Shown: positions 17,466 to 26,132 of the stretch, piece after piece | Numbering within the stretch: the stretch's first letter is position 1 | Layout of the letters: each line of letters opens with the position of its first letter | Assembly (NCBI GenBank): GCA_963711505.1 | Contig: CAVQEJ010000003.1 | Coordinates: forward strand, 806,001 to 870,000 | Direction of reading: 5' to 3' | Length of the DNA: 64,000 bases | Source of the DNA: JAGWRA01 sp963711505 | Lineage (GTDB): Bacteria; Acidobacteriota; Vicinamibacteria; Vicinamibacterales; CAVVIG01 | Notes under the pieces: model-generated | Database searches by the model: none | What the model was told of the DNA's origin: nothing | Seen by the model: the letters and a program-made list of their open reading frames with translations, nothing else | Position numbers and translations under genes: made by a program

Positions 17466-17490
17466 GGGGACTGTCCGCGGGACAGTCCCC
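17466..17490. repeat. Perfect 11-bp inverted repeat with 3-nt loop
   Basis: GGGGACTGTCC (17466-17476), loop GCG, GGACAGTCCCC (17480-17490), between two convergent genes. No T run on either strand, so it may be a REP-like element or a T-less bidirectional terminator. Confidence 0.6.
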
Positions 17491-17505
17491 CCGGTCCCAG
17501 GTCCG

Positions 17506-18978
17506 CTAGACCCCGTAGCGGACGCAGACGTTCTTCACCTGCGTGTAGCTGAGCAGTGCCTCGAGGCCCTTCTCGCGGCCGTAGCCGCTCTTCTTGTAGC
17601 CGCCGAACGGCAGCTCCACGCCGCCGCCCGCCCCGTAGGTGTTGATGTAGACCTGGCCGGTCTGCATCCGCCCGGCCAGCGTCAGGGCCTTGTTGATGTC
17701 GCGCGTCCAGATGCCGGCGACCAGGCCGTACTGGCTGCGGTTCGCGATGGCTGCCGCTTCCTCCACCTCGTCGAACGTGATGATGGACAGCACCGGCCCG
17801 AAGATTTCCTCCTGCGCGATCCGCATGTCGGGACCGACGCGGTCGATGACCGTCGGCTCGATGTAGAAGCCACCCTTCAGCCGCGCCTCGTCGGGGCGCC
17901 GGCCGCCGGCCACGATTTCCGCCCCTTCGTCCCTGCCGATCCCGATGTAGCGCTCGATCGTCTCGAGCTGCTTCTTCGAGATGATCGGCCCCAGATCGGG
18001 ATCGTCGGGCCCCGGTCCGATGCGCATGGCGCGGGTGTGCGCCTTGAGGCGCTCGAGCATCGCGCCGTGCGCCTTGCGCTCCACCAGCAGGCGCGACCCG
18101 GCCGAGCAGGTCTGGCCGGCGTTCTGGAAGATGGCATTCGCCACGCCCTTGACGGCGGCATCCAGATCGGCGTCGGCGAAGACGATGTTCGGCGACTTCC
18201 CACCCAGCTCCATCACGACCGGCACGACGTTCTCGGCCGCCATCTTGGCGACGGCGATGCCGACCTCGACCGAGCCGGTGAAGGTGAGCTGGTTGATGTC
18301 GGGATGGCTGGCCAGGGCGCGGCCGGCCACGGGGCCCAGGCCGGGAATGACGTTGAGCACGCCGGGCGGCACGCCGCAGTCGAGCGCGATCTCGCCGAGC
18401 CGCAGCGCCGTCATCGGCGCATCCTCGGCCGGCTTCAGCACCACGGCGCAGCCGGCGGCCATGGCGGCGGCGGCGGCGCGGCCGCCGATCTGGATCGGAT
18501 AGTTCCACGGAATGATCTGCGCCGAGACGCCGATCGGTTCCCGCACCGTGTAGTCGAGCAGGCCGGGGCCGAGCGGAATCGTGTGGCCCATGATCTTGTC
18601 GGCGGCGCCCGCGTAGAACTCGAAATAGCGGGCGGCCACCTGCACGTCCGTGCGAGCCTGGCGGAGCGGCTTCCCGTTGTCCTGGCTCTCGAGGACGGCC
18701 AGTTCCTCGGCGCGGTCGCGGATCCGCTGCGCGATCCGGAAGAGGATGCGGCCGCGCTCGGCGGGCGCCATGCCGCCCCAGGCGGCCGACTCGAGCGCCG
18801 CGCGCGCACTGGCGACCGCGCGATCGACGTCGGCTTCCGTGGCCCTCGCCACCTGGGCGAGCCGTTCGCCGGTCGACGGGTTCAGGACGTCGATGACGCC
18901 TCCGTCGGAAGCGGCGCTGCGCGCGCCGTCGATGATGAGGCCTTCAACGGCCGTGGAAGTCGAAGCCGGGCCTGGCAT
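17506..18978 (-). CDS. NAD(P)-dependent aldehyde dehydrogenase
   Basis: 490 residues, intact. Residues GVSAQIIPWNYPIQIGGR bind the cofactor. The catalytic Glu is in MELGGKSPNIVF and the nucleophile Cys in NAGQTCSAGSR. EEIFGPVLSII and the C-terminal GGYKKSGYGREKG are typical of betaine/4-aminobutyraldehyde/phenylacetaldehyde-type ALDHs; the substrate cannot be read from sequence. The ATG at 18978 is preceded by GGAGG on the minus strand. It is divergent from the acyl-CoA dehydrogenase gene and may feed acids into that CoA pathway (inference). Confidence 0.92.
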   Translation of the reverse strand: MPGPASTSTAVEGLIIDGARSAASDGGVIDVLNPSTGERLAQVARATEADVDRAVASARAALESAAWGGMAPAERGRILFRIAQRIRDRAEELAVLESQDNGKPLRQARTDVQVAARYFEFYAGAADKIMGHTIPLGPGLLDYTVREPIGVSAQIIPWNYPIQIGGRAAAAAMAAGCAVVLKPAEDAPMTALRLGEIALDCGVPPGVLNVIPGLGPVAGRALASHPDINQLTFTGSVEVGIAVAKMAAENVVPVVMELGGKSPNIVFADADLDAAVKGVANAIFQNAGQTCSAGSRLLVERKAHGAMLERLKAHTRAMRIGPGPDDPDLGPIISKKQLETIERYIGIGRDEGAEIVAGGRRPDEARLKGGFYIEPTVIDRVGPDMRIAQEEIFGPVLSIITFDEVEEAAAIANRSQYGLVAGIWTRDINKALTLAGRMQTGQVYINTYGAGGGVELPFGGYKKSGYGREKGLEALLSYTQVKNVCVRYGV

Positions 18979-18998
18979 GTGGATACCTCCTGTCGGTC

Positions 18999-19018
18999 GG
19001 GGCTCTGCCCCGAGCCCC
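18999..19018. repeat. 7-bp inverted repeat, 6-nt loop
   Basis: GGGGCTC (18999-19005), loop TGCCCC, GAGCCCC (19012-19018). GC-rich hairpin without a T run, close to the REP-like element at 19064, so both may belong to one repeat cluster. Confidence 0.5.
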
Positions 19019-19063
19019 GGCTCACTGCACTCGCTCGCGCAACGGCTCGCTCCGTTCCGTTCG

Positions 19064-19086
19064 CGCCCTTCGACGAGCTCAGGGCG
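19064..19086. repeat. REP-like palindromic element, copy 1
   Basis: CGCCCT...AGGGCG arms enclosing TCGACGAGCTC, 23 bp. A variant of the same element is at 49866-49889. Elements of the form CCTTCGAC-AGCTCAGG are widespread intergenic repeats in other high-GC genomes. Confidence 0.6.
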
Positions 19087-19320
19087 CCTCGAGCCTGCCG
19101 AGAGGCGGGCGCGCGGTGCGCGCCGCCGGGCATGGCCCGGCGCTGGAGTCGAGGCGGGACGGGAGGACGCGGGCCCTGTGCCCGGGTTCTCGCCGCCCGA
19201 TCGGCTCATTCTATGCCGCCGCTGTTCGCGCGCGCAGGGGTGACGGTTTATTTTTTTCCGGATCTGTCGTACCTTCGCGGCGGCGCGGCCGTACCGGCGC
19301 GCCCGCAGAACGGAGGCAGG

Positions 19321-20487
19321 GTGCCCACAGGCGAACGACACGCAGATCTGCGGAAGGCGGTGCGCGAGCTCTGCCGTTTGTATCCGGACACGTACTGGCG
19401 CGAGCTCGACGCGGAGCGGGCGTACCCCGAGGCGTTCGTCCGGACGCTCACCGAGGCCGGCTATCTGGCGGCCCTCATTCCGGAAGAGTTCGGCGGATCG
19501 GGCCTCGGCGTCACCGAGGCGTCCATCATCCTGGAAGAGATCAACCGCTGCGGCGGCAACGCCGGCGCCTGCCATGCGCAGATGTACGTGATGGGGACGC
19601 TGCTGCGCCATGGCTCCGATGCCCAGAAGCAGCGCTACCTGCCGAAGATCGCCAAGCGGCGAGCTGCGGCTCCAGGCGTTCGGCGTCACCGAGCCGACCA
19701 CCGGTTCCGACACCACGCAGCTCAAGACGATGGCCGTCCGCAAGGGCGATCGCTACATCGTCAACGGCCAGAAGGTCTGGATCTCGCGTGCGGAACACTC
19801 GGACCTGCTGCTGCTGGTCGCCCGCACGACGCCGATCGAGCAGGTGAAGAAGCGGACCGAGGGGCTGTCGATCCTGCTCGTCGATCTGCGGCAGGCCGTG
19901 GGGCACGGCCTCACCATCCGGCCGATCCGGACGATGATGAACCACGCGACGACCGAGCTGTTCTTCGACGACCTCGAGGTGCCGGTGGAGAACCTGGTCG
20001 GCGAGGAGGGGCGCGGGTTCCGCTACCTGCTCGACGGCCTCAACGCCGAGCGGATCCTGATTGCGGCCGAGTGCATCGGCGACGGACGATGGTTCGTCGA
20101 CCGCGCGACGAGATACGCGAAGGAGCGGGTCGTCTTCGGCCGCGCGATCGGCCAGAACCAGGGCATCCAGTTCCCGATCGCCCGGGCGCACGTGAACGTC
20201 GAGGCCGCCGACCTGATGCGGTTCCAGGCGGCCGACATGTTCGATCGCGGCGAGGCCTGCGGCGCCGAGGCGAACATGGCGAAGCTGCTCGCGGCCGACG
20301 CGTCGTGGGAGGCGGCCAACGTCGCCGTGCAGACCTACGGGGGCTTCGGCTTCGCCGAGGAGTACGACATCGAGCGGAAGTTCCGGGAGACGCGGCTCTA
20401 CCAGGTGGCCCCGATCTCCACCAATCTCATCCTGACCTTCGTCGCCGAGCACGTGCTCGGGCTGCCGCTAGGTCGTGGAATGACTGA
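19321..20487 (+). CDS. Acyl-CoA dehydrogenase, two frameshifts
   Basis: About 388 residues. Motifs: IPEEFGGSGLGVTEASIIL, FGVTEPTTGSDTTQLKTMA (FAD/substrate site), VNGQKVWISRAEHSD, YAKERVVFGRAIGQNQG, and a C-terminal VQTYGGFGFAEEYDIER. The usual C-terminal catalytic Glu (YEGT in medium-chain enzymes) is absent (YQVAPISTN). An AER in LDGLNAERILIA suggests the base may be at the isovaleryl-type position. Frame changes are near 19665 and near 20470; the stop at 20487 follows RSWND. Start GTG 19321 with GGAGG 4 nt upstream. Likely substrate is a branched or dicarboxylic acyl-CoA (context only). Confidence 0.87.
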   Translation: MPTGERHADLRKAVRELCRLYPDTYWRELDAERAYPEAFVRTLTEAGYLAALIPEEFGGSGLGVTEASIILEEINRCGGNAGACHAQMYVMGTLLRHGSDAQKQRYLPKIAKRRAAAPGVRRHRADHRFRHHAAQDDGRPQGRSLHRQRPEGLDLACGTLGPAAAGRPHDADRAGEEADRGAVDPARRSAAGRGARPHHPADPDDDEPRDDRAVLRRPRGAGGEPGRRGGARVPLPARRPQRRADPDCGRVHRRRTMVRRPRDEIREGAGRLRPRDRPEPGHPVPDRPGARERRGRRPDAVPGGRHVRSRRGLRRRGEHGEAARGRRVVGGGQRRRADLRGLRLRRGVRHRAEVPGDAALPGGPDLHQSHPDLRRRARARAAARSWND

Positions 20488-20506
20488 CGACGTCTCCGTT
20501 TCTTCC

Positions 20507-21816
20507 ATGCTCCCTACTCTCCGGCCTCACCGTCGTCTCGCTCGAGCAGGCGGTGGCCGCGCCGTTCGCCACGCGGCAGCTCGCCGATCTGGGGGCGCGG
20601 GTCATCAAGATCGAGCGGCCCGGAGTCGGCGATTTCGCCCGCGGCTACGACACGACGGTGAAGGGGCTGGCGAGCCACTTCGTCTGGCTGAACCGATCGA
20701 AGCAGTCGCTGACGCTCGACATCAAGCAGCCCGAGGGGCGCGAGGCGCTGGCGCGGCTGCTGGCGCGGGCCGACGTGTTCGTGCAGAACCTGGCGCCGGG
20801 AGCGTCGGCGCGCCTGGGGCTCGACGCCGGCACGCTGCGCGCCCGCCATCCGCGGCTCATCGTCGGCGACCTGTCGGGATACGGCTCGACCGGTCCGTAC
20901 CGGGACAAGAAGGCCTACGACCTGCTGATTCAGAGCGAAGTCGGACTGGTGTCGATCACGGGCACGCCCGAGACGCCGTCGAAGGTCGGAATCTCGGTCG
21001 CCGACATCGCGGCGGGGATGTACCCTCTATTCGGGCATCCTGAGCGCGCTGCTCGTCCGCGAGCGGACGGGGGAGGGAACCGCGCTGGAGGTGTCGCTGT
21101 TCGAGGCCCTGGGCGAGTGGATGAGCTACCCGGTCTACTACGCCTCCGGGGGCGGAGCCGCCCCGGCCCGAACGGGGGCGAGCCACGCCGCCATCGCCCC
21201 GTATGGACCGTTTCCCGCGGCTGACGGGTCGGTCTACCTCGGCGTGCAGAACGAGCGCGAGTGGCGCCGGTTCTGCGAGCAGGTGCTCGGCCAGCCGGCG
21301 CTCGCCTCCGATCCGCGGTTCGACTCGAACTCCCGGCGCGTCGAGCACCGGGCGGCGCTGCACGCCGAGATCGAGCGGGTGTTCGGCGGGCTGTCGAGCG
21401 CCGATGTCGTGGCGCGGCTCGACGCGGCCGGCATCGCGTACGCACGGATGAACAGCGTCAGCGAGTTCGCGGCGCATCCGCAGCTGGCGGCACGCGACCG
21501 CTGGCGGACGATCGGATCGCCCGCGGGCCCGCTGCCCGCCCTGCGTCCACCGGTGACGGTCGAGGGGGAAGAGCCGGTGATGGGCCCCGTGCCGGCGCTC
21601 GGCGAGCACACCGACGCGCTGCTCGCCGAAATCGGTTTCGACGCCGCCACGATCGCCGAGTGGCGGACGCGAGAGGGGATCGTGCGAGAGGATCGACGGG
21701 GCATTGAGAATCGAAGCATTGCAGAGATTGGGAAACGACGCGAGACGCGTGGACGTGGTGACGCATCGCAGGAATCGGCGCGTGGCACGTCGCACGCATG
21801 GCACATCGCGACGTGA
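20507..21816 (+). CDS. CaiB/BaiF family class III CoA-transferase, two frameshifts
   Basis: About 400-430 residues. After correcting one extra base near 20517 it starts MLPLSGLTVVSLEQAVAAPF, canonical for the family. RVIKIERPGVGDFARGYD and GISVADIAAGMY, with the catalytic Asp of class III transferases, follow. The second break is near 21025. The last 35 residues (after EWRTREGIV) have no family similarity and unusually low GC, so the true stop may have been near 21690. A second ATG at 20480 would overlap the previous gene. With the MaoC and CitE genes it would activate a C5 dicarboxylate such as itaconate or mesaconate (inference). Confidence 0.85.
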
Positions 21817-21835
21817 TGAGCGTAAGGAGATCCCC

Positions 21836-22348
21836 ATGACCGTCAAGCAGGGCTGGACCGGCCGCGTGTACGAGGACTTCGAAGTGGGCGACATCTATCC
21901 GCATCCGCTCGGACGGACGGTGCTGGCCGCCGACAACATGTGGTTCACGATGATGACGCTCAACACGAACCCCATCCACTTCGATCATCACTATGCCGCG
22001 AAGACCGAGTTCGGCCGACCGCTGGTGAACTCCACGTTCACCCTGGCCCTGGTCACCGGGCAGTCGGTCACCGACCTGTCGCAGAACGTGATGGCGAACC
22101 TGGGCTGGGACGAAGTGCGCCTGCCGCACCCGGTCTTCGAGGGCGATACGATCTACGCGCGCAGCGAGGTGCTCGAGAAGCGGGAGTCGAAGTCGCGGCC
22201 GAACGTCGGCATCGTGCGGGTGAAGACGAGCGGCATCAACCAGGACGGCGCGGTCGTCATCGAGTTCAAGCGGACGTTCATGGTCTATAAGCGGGGGCAC
22301 GTCCCGCAGACGGTGCAGCAGACCGGCCCGTCGCCAGCACAGCCGTGA
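21836..22348 (+). CDS. MaoC-family dehydratase (mesaconyl/itaconyl-CoA hydratase-like)
   Basis: 170 residues, intact, with AAGGAGA just before the ATG. Hot-dog fold motif: LNTNPIHFDHHYAAKTEFG, then NSTFTLALVTGQSVTDLSQN, LPHPVFEGDT and GINQDGAVV. The hydratase-2 motif normally reads GDxNPxH. Here the Asp is Asn, while the His is kept, as in the beta-methylmalyl/mesaconyl-CoA type of MaoC proteins known to me. It would hydrate an unsaturated C5 dicarboxyl-CoA made by the CaiB transferase, giving a citramalyl- or methylmalyl-CoA that a CitE-type lyase can split. Confidence 0.85.
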   Translation: MTVKQGWTGRVYEDFEVGDIYPHPLGRTVLAADNMWFTMMTLNTNPIHFDHHYAAKTEFGRPLVNSTFTLALVTGQSVTDLSQNVMANLGWDEVRLPHPVFEGDTIYARSEVLEKRESKSRPNVGIVRVKTSGINQDGAVVIEFKRTFMVYKRGHVPQTVQQTGPSPAQP

Positions 22349-23681
22349 GCGTCCGGACGTCCTCGAGGCGCTCGAAGGTCCGCAGCGCCTCGAGCGCGCG
22401 GGACGCCGCGTCGGCGGGGACGGCCCGCCGGGCGCACGCCAGGAACTTGCCTTCCAGCTCTTCACGACTCGCCGGCCGCGCGGGGTAGCCGCGCGCGCCG
22501 TCGGCCCGCTGCACGAGCTGGCGCCCGTCGCGCGAGCCGCACGGTGACGATCGCCTGCGTCAGCGACGGCGCGTTCCGGCCCAGCTCCGGGTCCACCCGC
22601 ATCGTTACCGCCGGCAGCAGCTGCTGCAGGCGCGGATCGGTCAGCCGGTGCTCCTCGAAGGTGTCGATGGTCACGCGGCCGTCGGCCACGGCGGCGGCCG
22701 CGCAGAACGGCATGCTGAACTTCGCCTCCAGCCCCGTGCGGGGACGGTCGTAAATCAGCACCGTCGGCGTGACGGCGTCGACCGCCACGTCAACGGCGGC
22801 GACGGTCTCGACGCCGAAGCCGTGGCGTGTGCGCAGATCGAGCAGGGCATCGAGCGCCGGATGCGTGCCGGCGCACGACGGGTACAGCTTCACCGTGATT
22901 CCCGTCTCGAGAATCTCCCACCGGGTGCCGAGTCGTTCGACGTCGTCGCCGAGCTCGCGGTGCGTACCGTCCATGGCGGCGAGCAGGCCCTGCGGTCCTT
23001 CGATCGCGAGCGCGGAAGCCGTGAGGCCCGCGCGGGCGAGCAGCGCCGCCAGCACGCCGTTGCGAGCCGCCAGCCCGGCATGCAGCGGCTTGGTCATCGT
23101 GCCGAAGTTCTCCTTCAGGCCGGAGGCCTCGGAAGCGGCGATGGCGAGTGCGCGCGCCGTCGTGGCCGCGTCGAGTCCGAGGATGCGCGAGACGCACGCG
23201 GCGGCCCCGAGCGTGCCGAGGGTCGACGTGCAGTGCCAGCCGCGCTGGTAGTGTGACGGGTTCAGCGCGCGGCCCAGCACCGCCTCGATCTCGAAGCCGA
23301 CGACGTAGCCGTCGAGCAGGCGGCGGGCTGGCGCGCCGGCCAGCTCGCCGGCAGCCAGCGCGGCCGCCACCAGCGGCGCGCTCGGGTGGGCGAGCGAGAC
23401 GAAGCACATGTCGTCGTAGTCGAGCGCATGGGCGGCCGTGCCGTTGGCGAGTGCGGCCATCGTGGCGCTGGTCCGCTGCGCCGTGCCGAGGATCGTGGCG
23501 GCCGGCGTGCCGCCTTCGGCTTCGGTCACCTGCTGGACGGCGCGGCCGGCCGGCTCGGCCGAGCCCGCCAGCGTGACACCAATCGTGTCGAGGAAGGCGC
23601 GGGCCGCGGCTGTGGCCGCCGCGTCGGGCACCTGGGCGCCGGCGGTGAAGGTGGCGAGGCGTCCGGCAGCGTCGTCGTCAT
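22278..23681 (-). CDS. MmgE/PrpD family protein, two frameshifts
   Basis: About 465 residues. ARAFLDTIGVTLAGSAEPAG near the N-terminus, NGTAAHALDYDDMCFVSLAHPSAP, RGWHCTSTLGTLGAAA, TKPLHAGLAARNGVLAALLA and KLYPSCAGTHPALDA are MmgE/PrpD signatures (2-methylcitrate dehydratase/aconitate decarboxylase superfamily). Breaks are near 23655 (after MTTTLPD, before RLATFTAG) and near 22530. The end overlaps the convergent MaoC gene by 71 bp. Members include cis-aconitate decarboxylase, which makes itaconate, and methylcitrate dehydratase. Next to a CitE-like lyase either role is possible. Confidence 0.85.
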
Positions 23682-23688
23682 GGCGGCG

Positions 23689-24541
23689 TTACTCTCCGAG
23701 GATGGCGCGGGCGCGTTGCACCGTGGGCGTGTCGATCATCCGTCCGTCGATCTGCGCCGTGCCGCGGCCCGAGCGGGCCGCGGCGTCGTAGGCGTCGATC
23801 ACGCGCTGGGCCCACGCCCGCGCCTCCGGGCTGGCGCTCAGCACCTCGTGAATGGGCGCGATCTGGGCCGGATGAATGGCGAGCTTCGCGCGGAAGCCGA
23901 AGCGACGGGCGCGCCGCGTATCCTCCCGTACGCGCTCGGGATCGCGGAACTCGAACGTCGGACAGTCGATGGCATCGAGCCCCGCCGCCGCGGCGGCTGT
24001 CGTGACCGTGGCCCGCGCGTAGTCGAGCAGCGGAGAGTCGTCGGCGATCTCGGACGAGTCGACGCCCATCGCCGCGCGATAGTCCTCGGCGCCGAAGGCG
24101 AGCGCCGACAGCCGCGGATGCCGCGTGAAGGCCACGCGTGAGGCCTCGAGGATGCCGCGCGGCGTCTCCAGCAGCGCGACGATGGCCGGATGGTGACCCT
24201 GCGGGTCGGCCGGCCGGGCCGCCAGCCAGTCGGCGACGCGCGCCAGGTCGGCCGGGCTCTCGACTTTCGGGACGACGAGCCCGGCCAGCGGCAGACGACT
24301 CGCGAGGTGGAGGTCGGCCTCCTGCAGCCCGGGCTCGGCATTGAGCCGGACGATAGACGCGCGCGGCGGGTGCGGCGAACACGCCCATGGTCGCCGCGAT
24401 GGTCTCGCGCGCGGCTGCCTTTTCGGCGGGCGGCACCGCATCCTCGAGGTCGAGGATGATCAGGTCGGCGTCCGACCGCTCCGCGTGTGCGTACATCGTC
24501 GGACGGTTCGCCGGCACGAAGAGGTAACTTCGTCGAAGCAT
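23689..24541 (-). CDS. CitE-like CoA-ester lyase (citramalyl/malyl-CoA lyase type), one frameshift
   Basis: About 284 residues. SYLFVPANRPTMYAHA at the start, LIILDLEDAVPPAEK (metal/substrate acids), VVPKVESPADL, ALLETPRGILEA (metal-binding Glu) and LAFGAEDYRAAMG are CitE-family motifs. The frame changes near 24362. A stand-alone CitE without the citrate lyase alpha and gamma subunits normally cleaves citramalyl-CoA, malyl-CoA or related esters to acetyl-CoA or pyruvate plus a second product. The start is ATG 24541, or GTG 24544. It lies 8 bp after the ThDP decarboxylase beta gene, in the same operon. Confidence 0.86.
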
Positions 24542-24548
24542 CACTCGT

Positions 24549-25133
24549 TCAGGCCGGTCCGCCGCCGGTTGCGTCGGCCGTGCCGATGGCCGTCATGAAC
24601 CGGTGCTTGACGAACACGCAGTCGAGCGGCGGCTTCGCCACCGGCGCCGACTCCTCGACCGTGACGACGATGACGTGCGGCCCCGGCACTCGCCGGCTCG
24701 TGTCCATGGCGGCCGCCAAATCCGCTTCGGTCGCCACGGTCATGGCCGACGCGATGCCGGCCGCGCGCGCGACCGCCGCCAGGTCGGTGCCATGCGCCGT
24801 GGCCGTCGCCTGGCCGCCCGTCGTCCCGTACTGGCGGTTGTCCCAGACGACGATCGTGAGGTTCCGCGGGGCTTCGCTCGCAATCGTCGCCAGCAATCCG
24901 AGGTTCATCAGCAGCGAGCCGTCGCCATCCAGCACGACGACCCGTCGATCGGGCTGCGACGTGGCGAGGCCGAGGCCGATCGACGACGCGACTCCCATGC
25001 TGCCCCACGTGTAGAAGTTCTCCGGCCGGTCGCCGGCGGCGTACAGATCGTAGGCGGGATGACCGAGGCTGGCGACGACGGCTTCGTCGGTGAGGTCGGC
25101 GACGAGCCGGCGGGTCGCCGCGAGGCGATTCAT
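24549..25133 (-). CDS. ThDP-dependent decarboxylase beta subunit (sulfopyruvate/phosphonopyruvate decarboxylase-like)
   Basis: 194 residues, intact. It is the ThDP pyrophosphate-binding half: GSMGVASSIGLGLA, VVVLDGDGSLLMNLG (GDG motif), and VVWDNRQYGTTGGQ supplying the Asn that completes the Mg site. Split decarboxylases of this type (ComD/ComE, phosphonopyruvate decarboxylase) act on 2-oxoacids with an acidic group at C3. Start ATG 25133 overlaps the alpha stop by ATGA, so the two subunits are made together. Substrate here unknown. Confidence 0.85.
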   Translation of the reverse strand: MNRLAATRRLVADLTDEAVVASLGHPAYDLYAAGDRPENFYTWGSMGVASSIGLGLATSQPDRRVVVLDGDGSLLMNLGLLATIASEAPRNLTIVVWDNRQYGTTGGQATATAHGTDLAAVARAAGIASAMTVATEADLAAAMDTSRRVPGPHVIVVTVEESAPVAKPPLDCVFVKHRFMTAIGTADATGGGPA

Positions 25134-25699
25134 CGGGCCTCCAGTGCCGCCGGCGGCGGCGTCGTGAGGCGGCGCGGCAGCAGGCAGGCGGCCGGCACGC
25201 GGGCGCCGAAGGCCAGCGCGGCGGTGGCGACGATCGTGCGCTCCGCCTCGTCGGGGCGATCGATCGTGAGATGCTGAATGCCGAGGGCATCGAGCGCCGG
25301 TCGGACGAGACGGCCCATCGGCACCTGCGCCCAGTTCCACTCGCCGGCGTCCCCGCGCATGCTGATGATGATGAGCACCGGCATCTGGTACGGCACGAGC
25401 AGCGTGCCCAGGGCGTTCAGTGAATTGCCGAGCCCGCTCGACTGCAGCAGCACCGTCGGCCGCCGTCCGCCGAGATACAGGCCGGCCGCGATGCCGAAGG
25501 CCTCCTCCTCGCGCGTGGCGACCATCGTGCGGATGTCGGGATGACGCACGGCAAGCGTGCGCAGCACGTGGGACATCGGGTTGTCCGGCACGTACACGAT
25601 GTCGCGGCTGCCGGCGGCGTGAATGCCGGCGGCGACGCCCTCGGCCCACGCGGGCGTCCGGGGCGCGGCGGCGGCTGGAACGGCCTCTGGTTGGCGCAT
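25130..25699 (-). CDS. ThDP-dependent decarboxylase alpha subunit
   Basis: 189 residues. It is the pyrimidine-binding half: DIVYVPDNPMSHVL, a catalytic-type Glu in TREEEAFGIAAGLYLGG, LQSSGLGNSLNALG, and RGDAGEWNWAQVPMG, as in sulfopyruvate decarboxylase alpha and the N-half of phosphonopyruvate decarboxylase. The ATG at 25699 was chosen because the preceding in-frame sequence is low-complexity. It is the first gene of the minus-strand operon alpha-beta-CitE-MmgE. The pairing of this decarboxylase with MmgE/PrpD and CitE suggests one catabolic route ending in an aldehyde that an ALDH could oxidise (inference). Confidence 0.83.
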   Translation of the reverse strand: MRQPEAVPAAAAPRTPAWAEGVAAGIHAAGSRDIVYVPDNPMSHVLRTLAVRHPDIRTMVATREEEAFGIAAGLYLGGRRPTVLLQSSGLGNSLNALGTLLVPYQMPVLIIISMRGDAGEWNWAQVPMGRLVRPALDALGIQHLTIDRPDEAERTIVATAALAFGARVPAACLLPRRLTTPPPAALEAR

Positions 25700-26132
25700 G
25701 ATGTCGACGGGGCTCCTCGCGGCGCACGGCACGCGCGCCGCGCCGGCGGTCGAACGGACGATGGAGCGGAGTCGCCGCCGGGCGTGCTTACTGTACTGCG
25801 GGCATTCGACGCGATGCAATGCGCTGCAGTGAAACCCTGCACCCCGGCGATCGGCGTGTGCCGCGCGGTCGGGCGTTCGCCGCGCCTGGTCAGCTGCTTG
25901 GCGGCAGAGATTGGCGCCCGCAGGTGCTGGCACCGCCCTTGCTCCCTTCATTCGCTGATGGAGCGGGTGGCCGGGAACGGGCGCGGAGGGCCGGCTCCCG
26001 TGATCGCGGTGTGAGGCCCGAGCACCCGCGGGCTGTTCCCGGACAGGACCCGCACCTGCACTCCGGCCGGCCTGCGCGCCGGCGAATGGAGCGGACGACA
26101 GCACCGGCAGCTGCCGGCAGAAGGGAAGGGCC
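25700..26132. other. Divergent intergenic region
   Basis: 433 bp without a supported gene between the decarboxylase operon and the glucose dehydrogenase. A weak minus-strand promoter may be TTGCAT with TACAGT 18 bp further on (about 25823-25794). GCATT and AATGC arms around it form a loose inverted repeat. The plus-strand gene has a GGGAAGGG purine tract before its GTG. Confidence 0.35.

Larger units (their letters stand above)
18979..19320. other. Repeat-containing divergent intergenic region
   Basis: 342 bp without a supported gene, between the aldehyde dehydrogenase and the acyl-CoA dehydrogenase. It holds an inverted repeat at 18999-19018 and a REP-like element at 19064-19086, then GC-rich sequence up to the GGAGG (19312-19316) before the GTG at 19321. 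An A/T-rich patch near 19248-19258 is the only likely promoter area; no clear boxes. Confidence 0.5.

Noticed and set aside
17506..19743. 745-codon version of the aldehyde dehydrogenase
   Set aside because: Family sequence starts only after the ATG at 18978, which has its own GGAGG; the upstream part covers repeats and the divergent gene.
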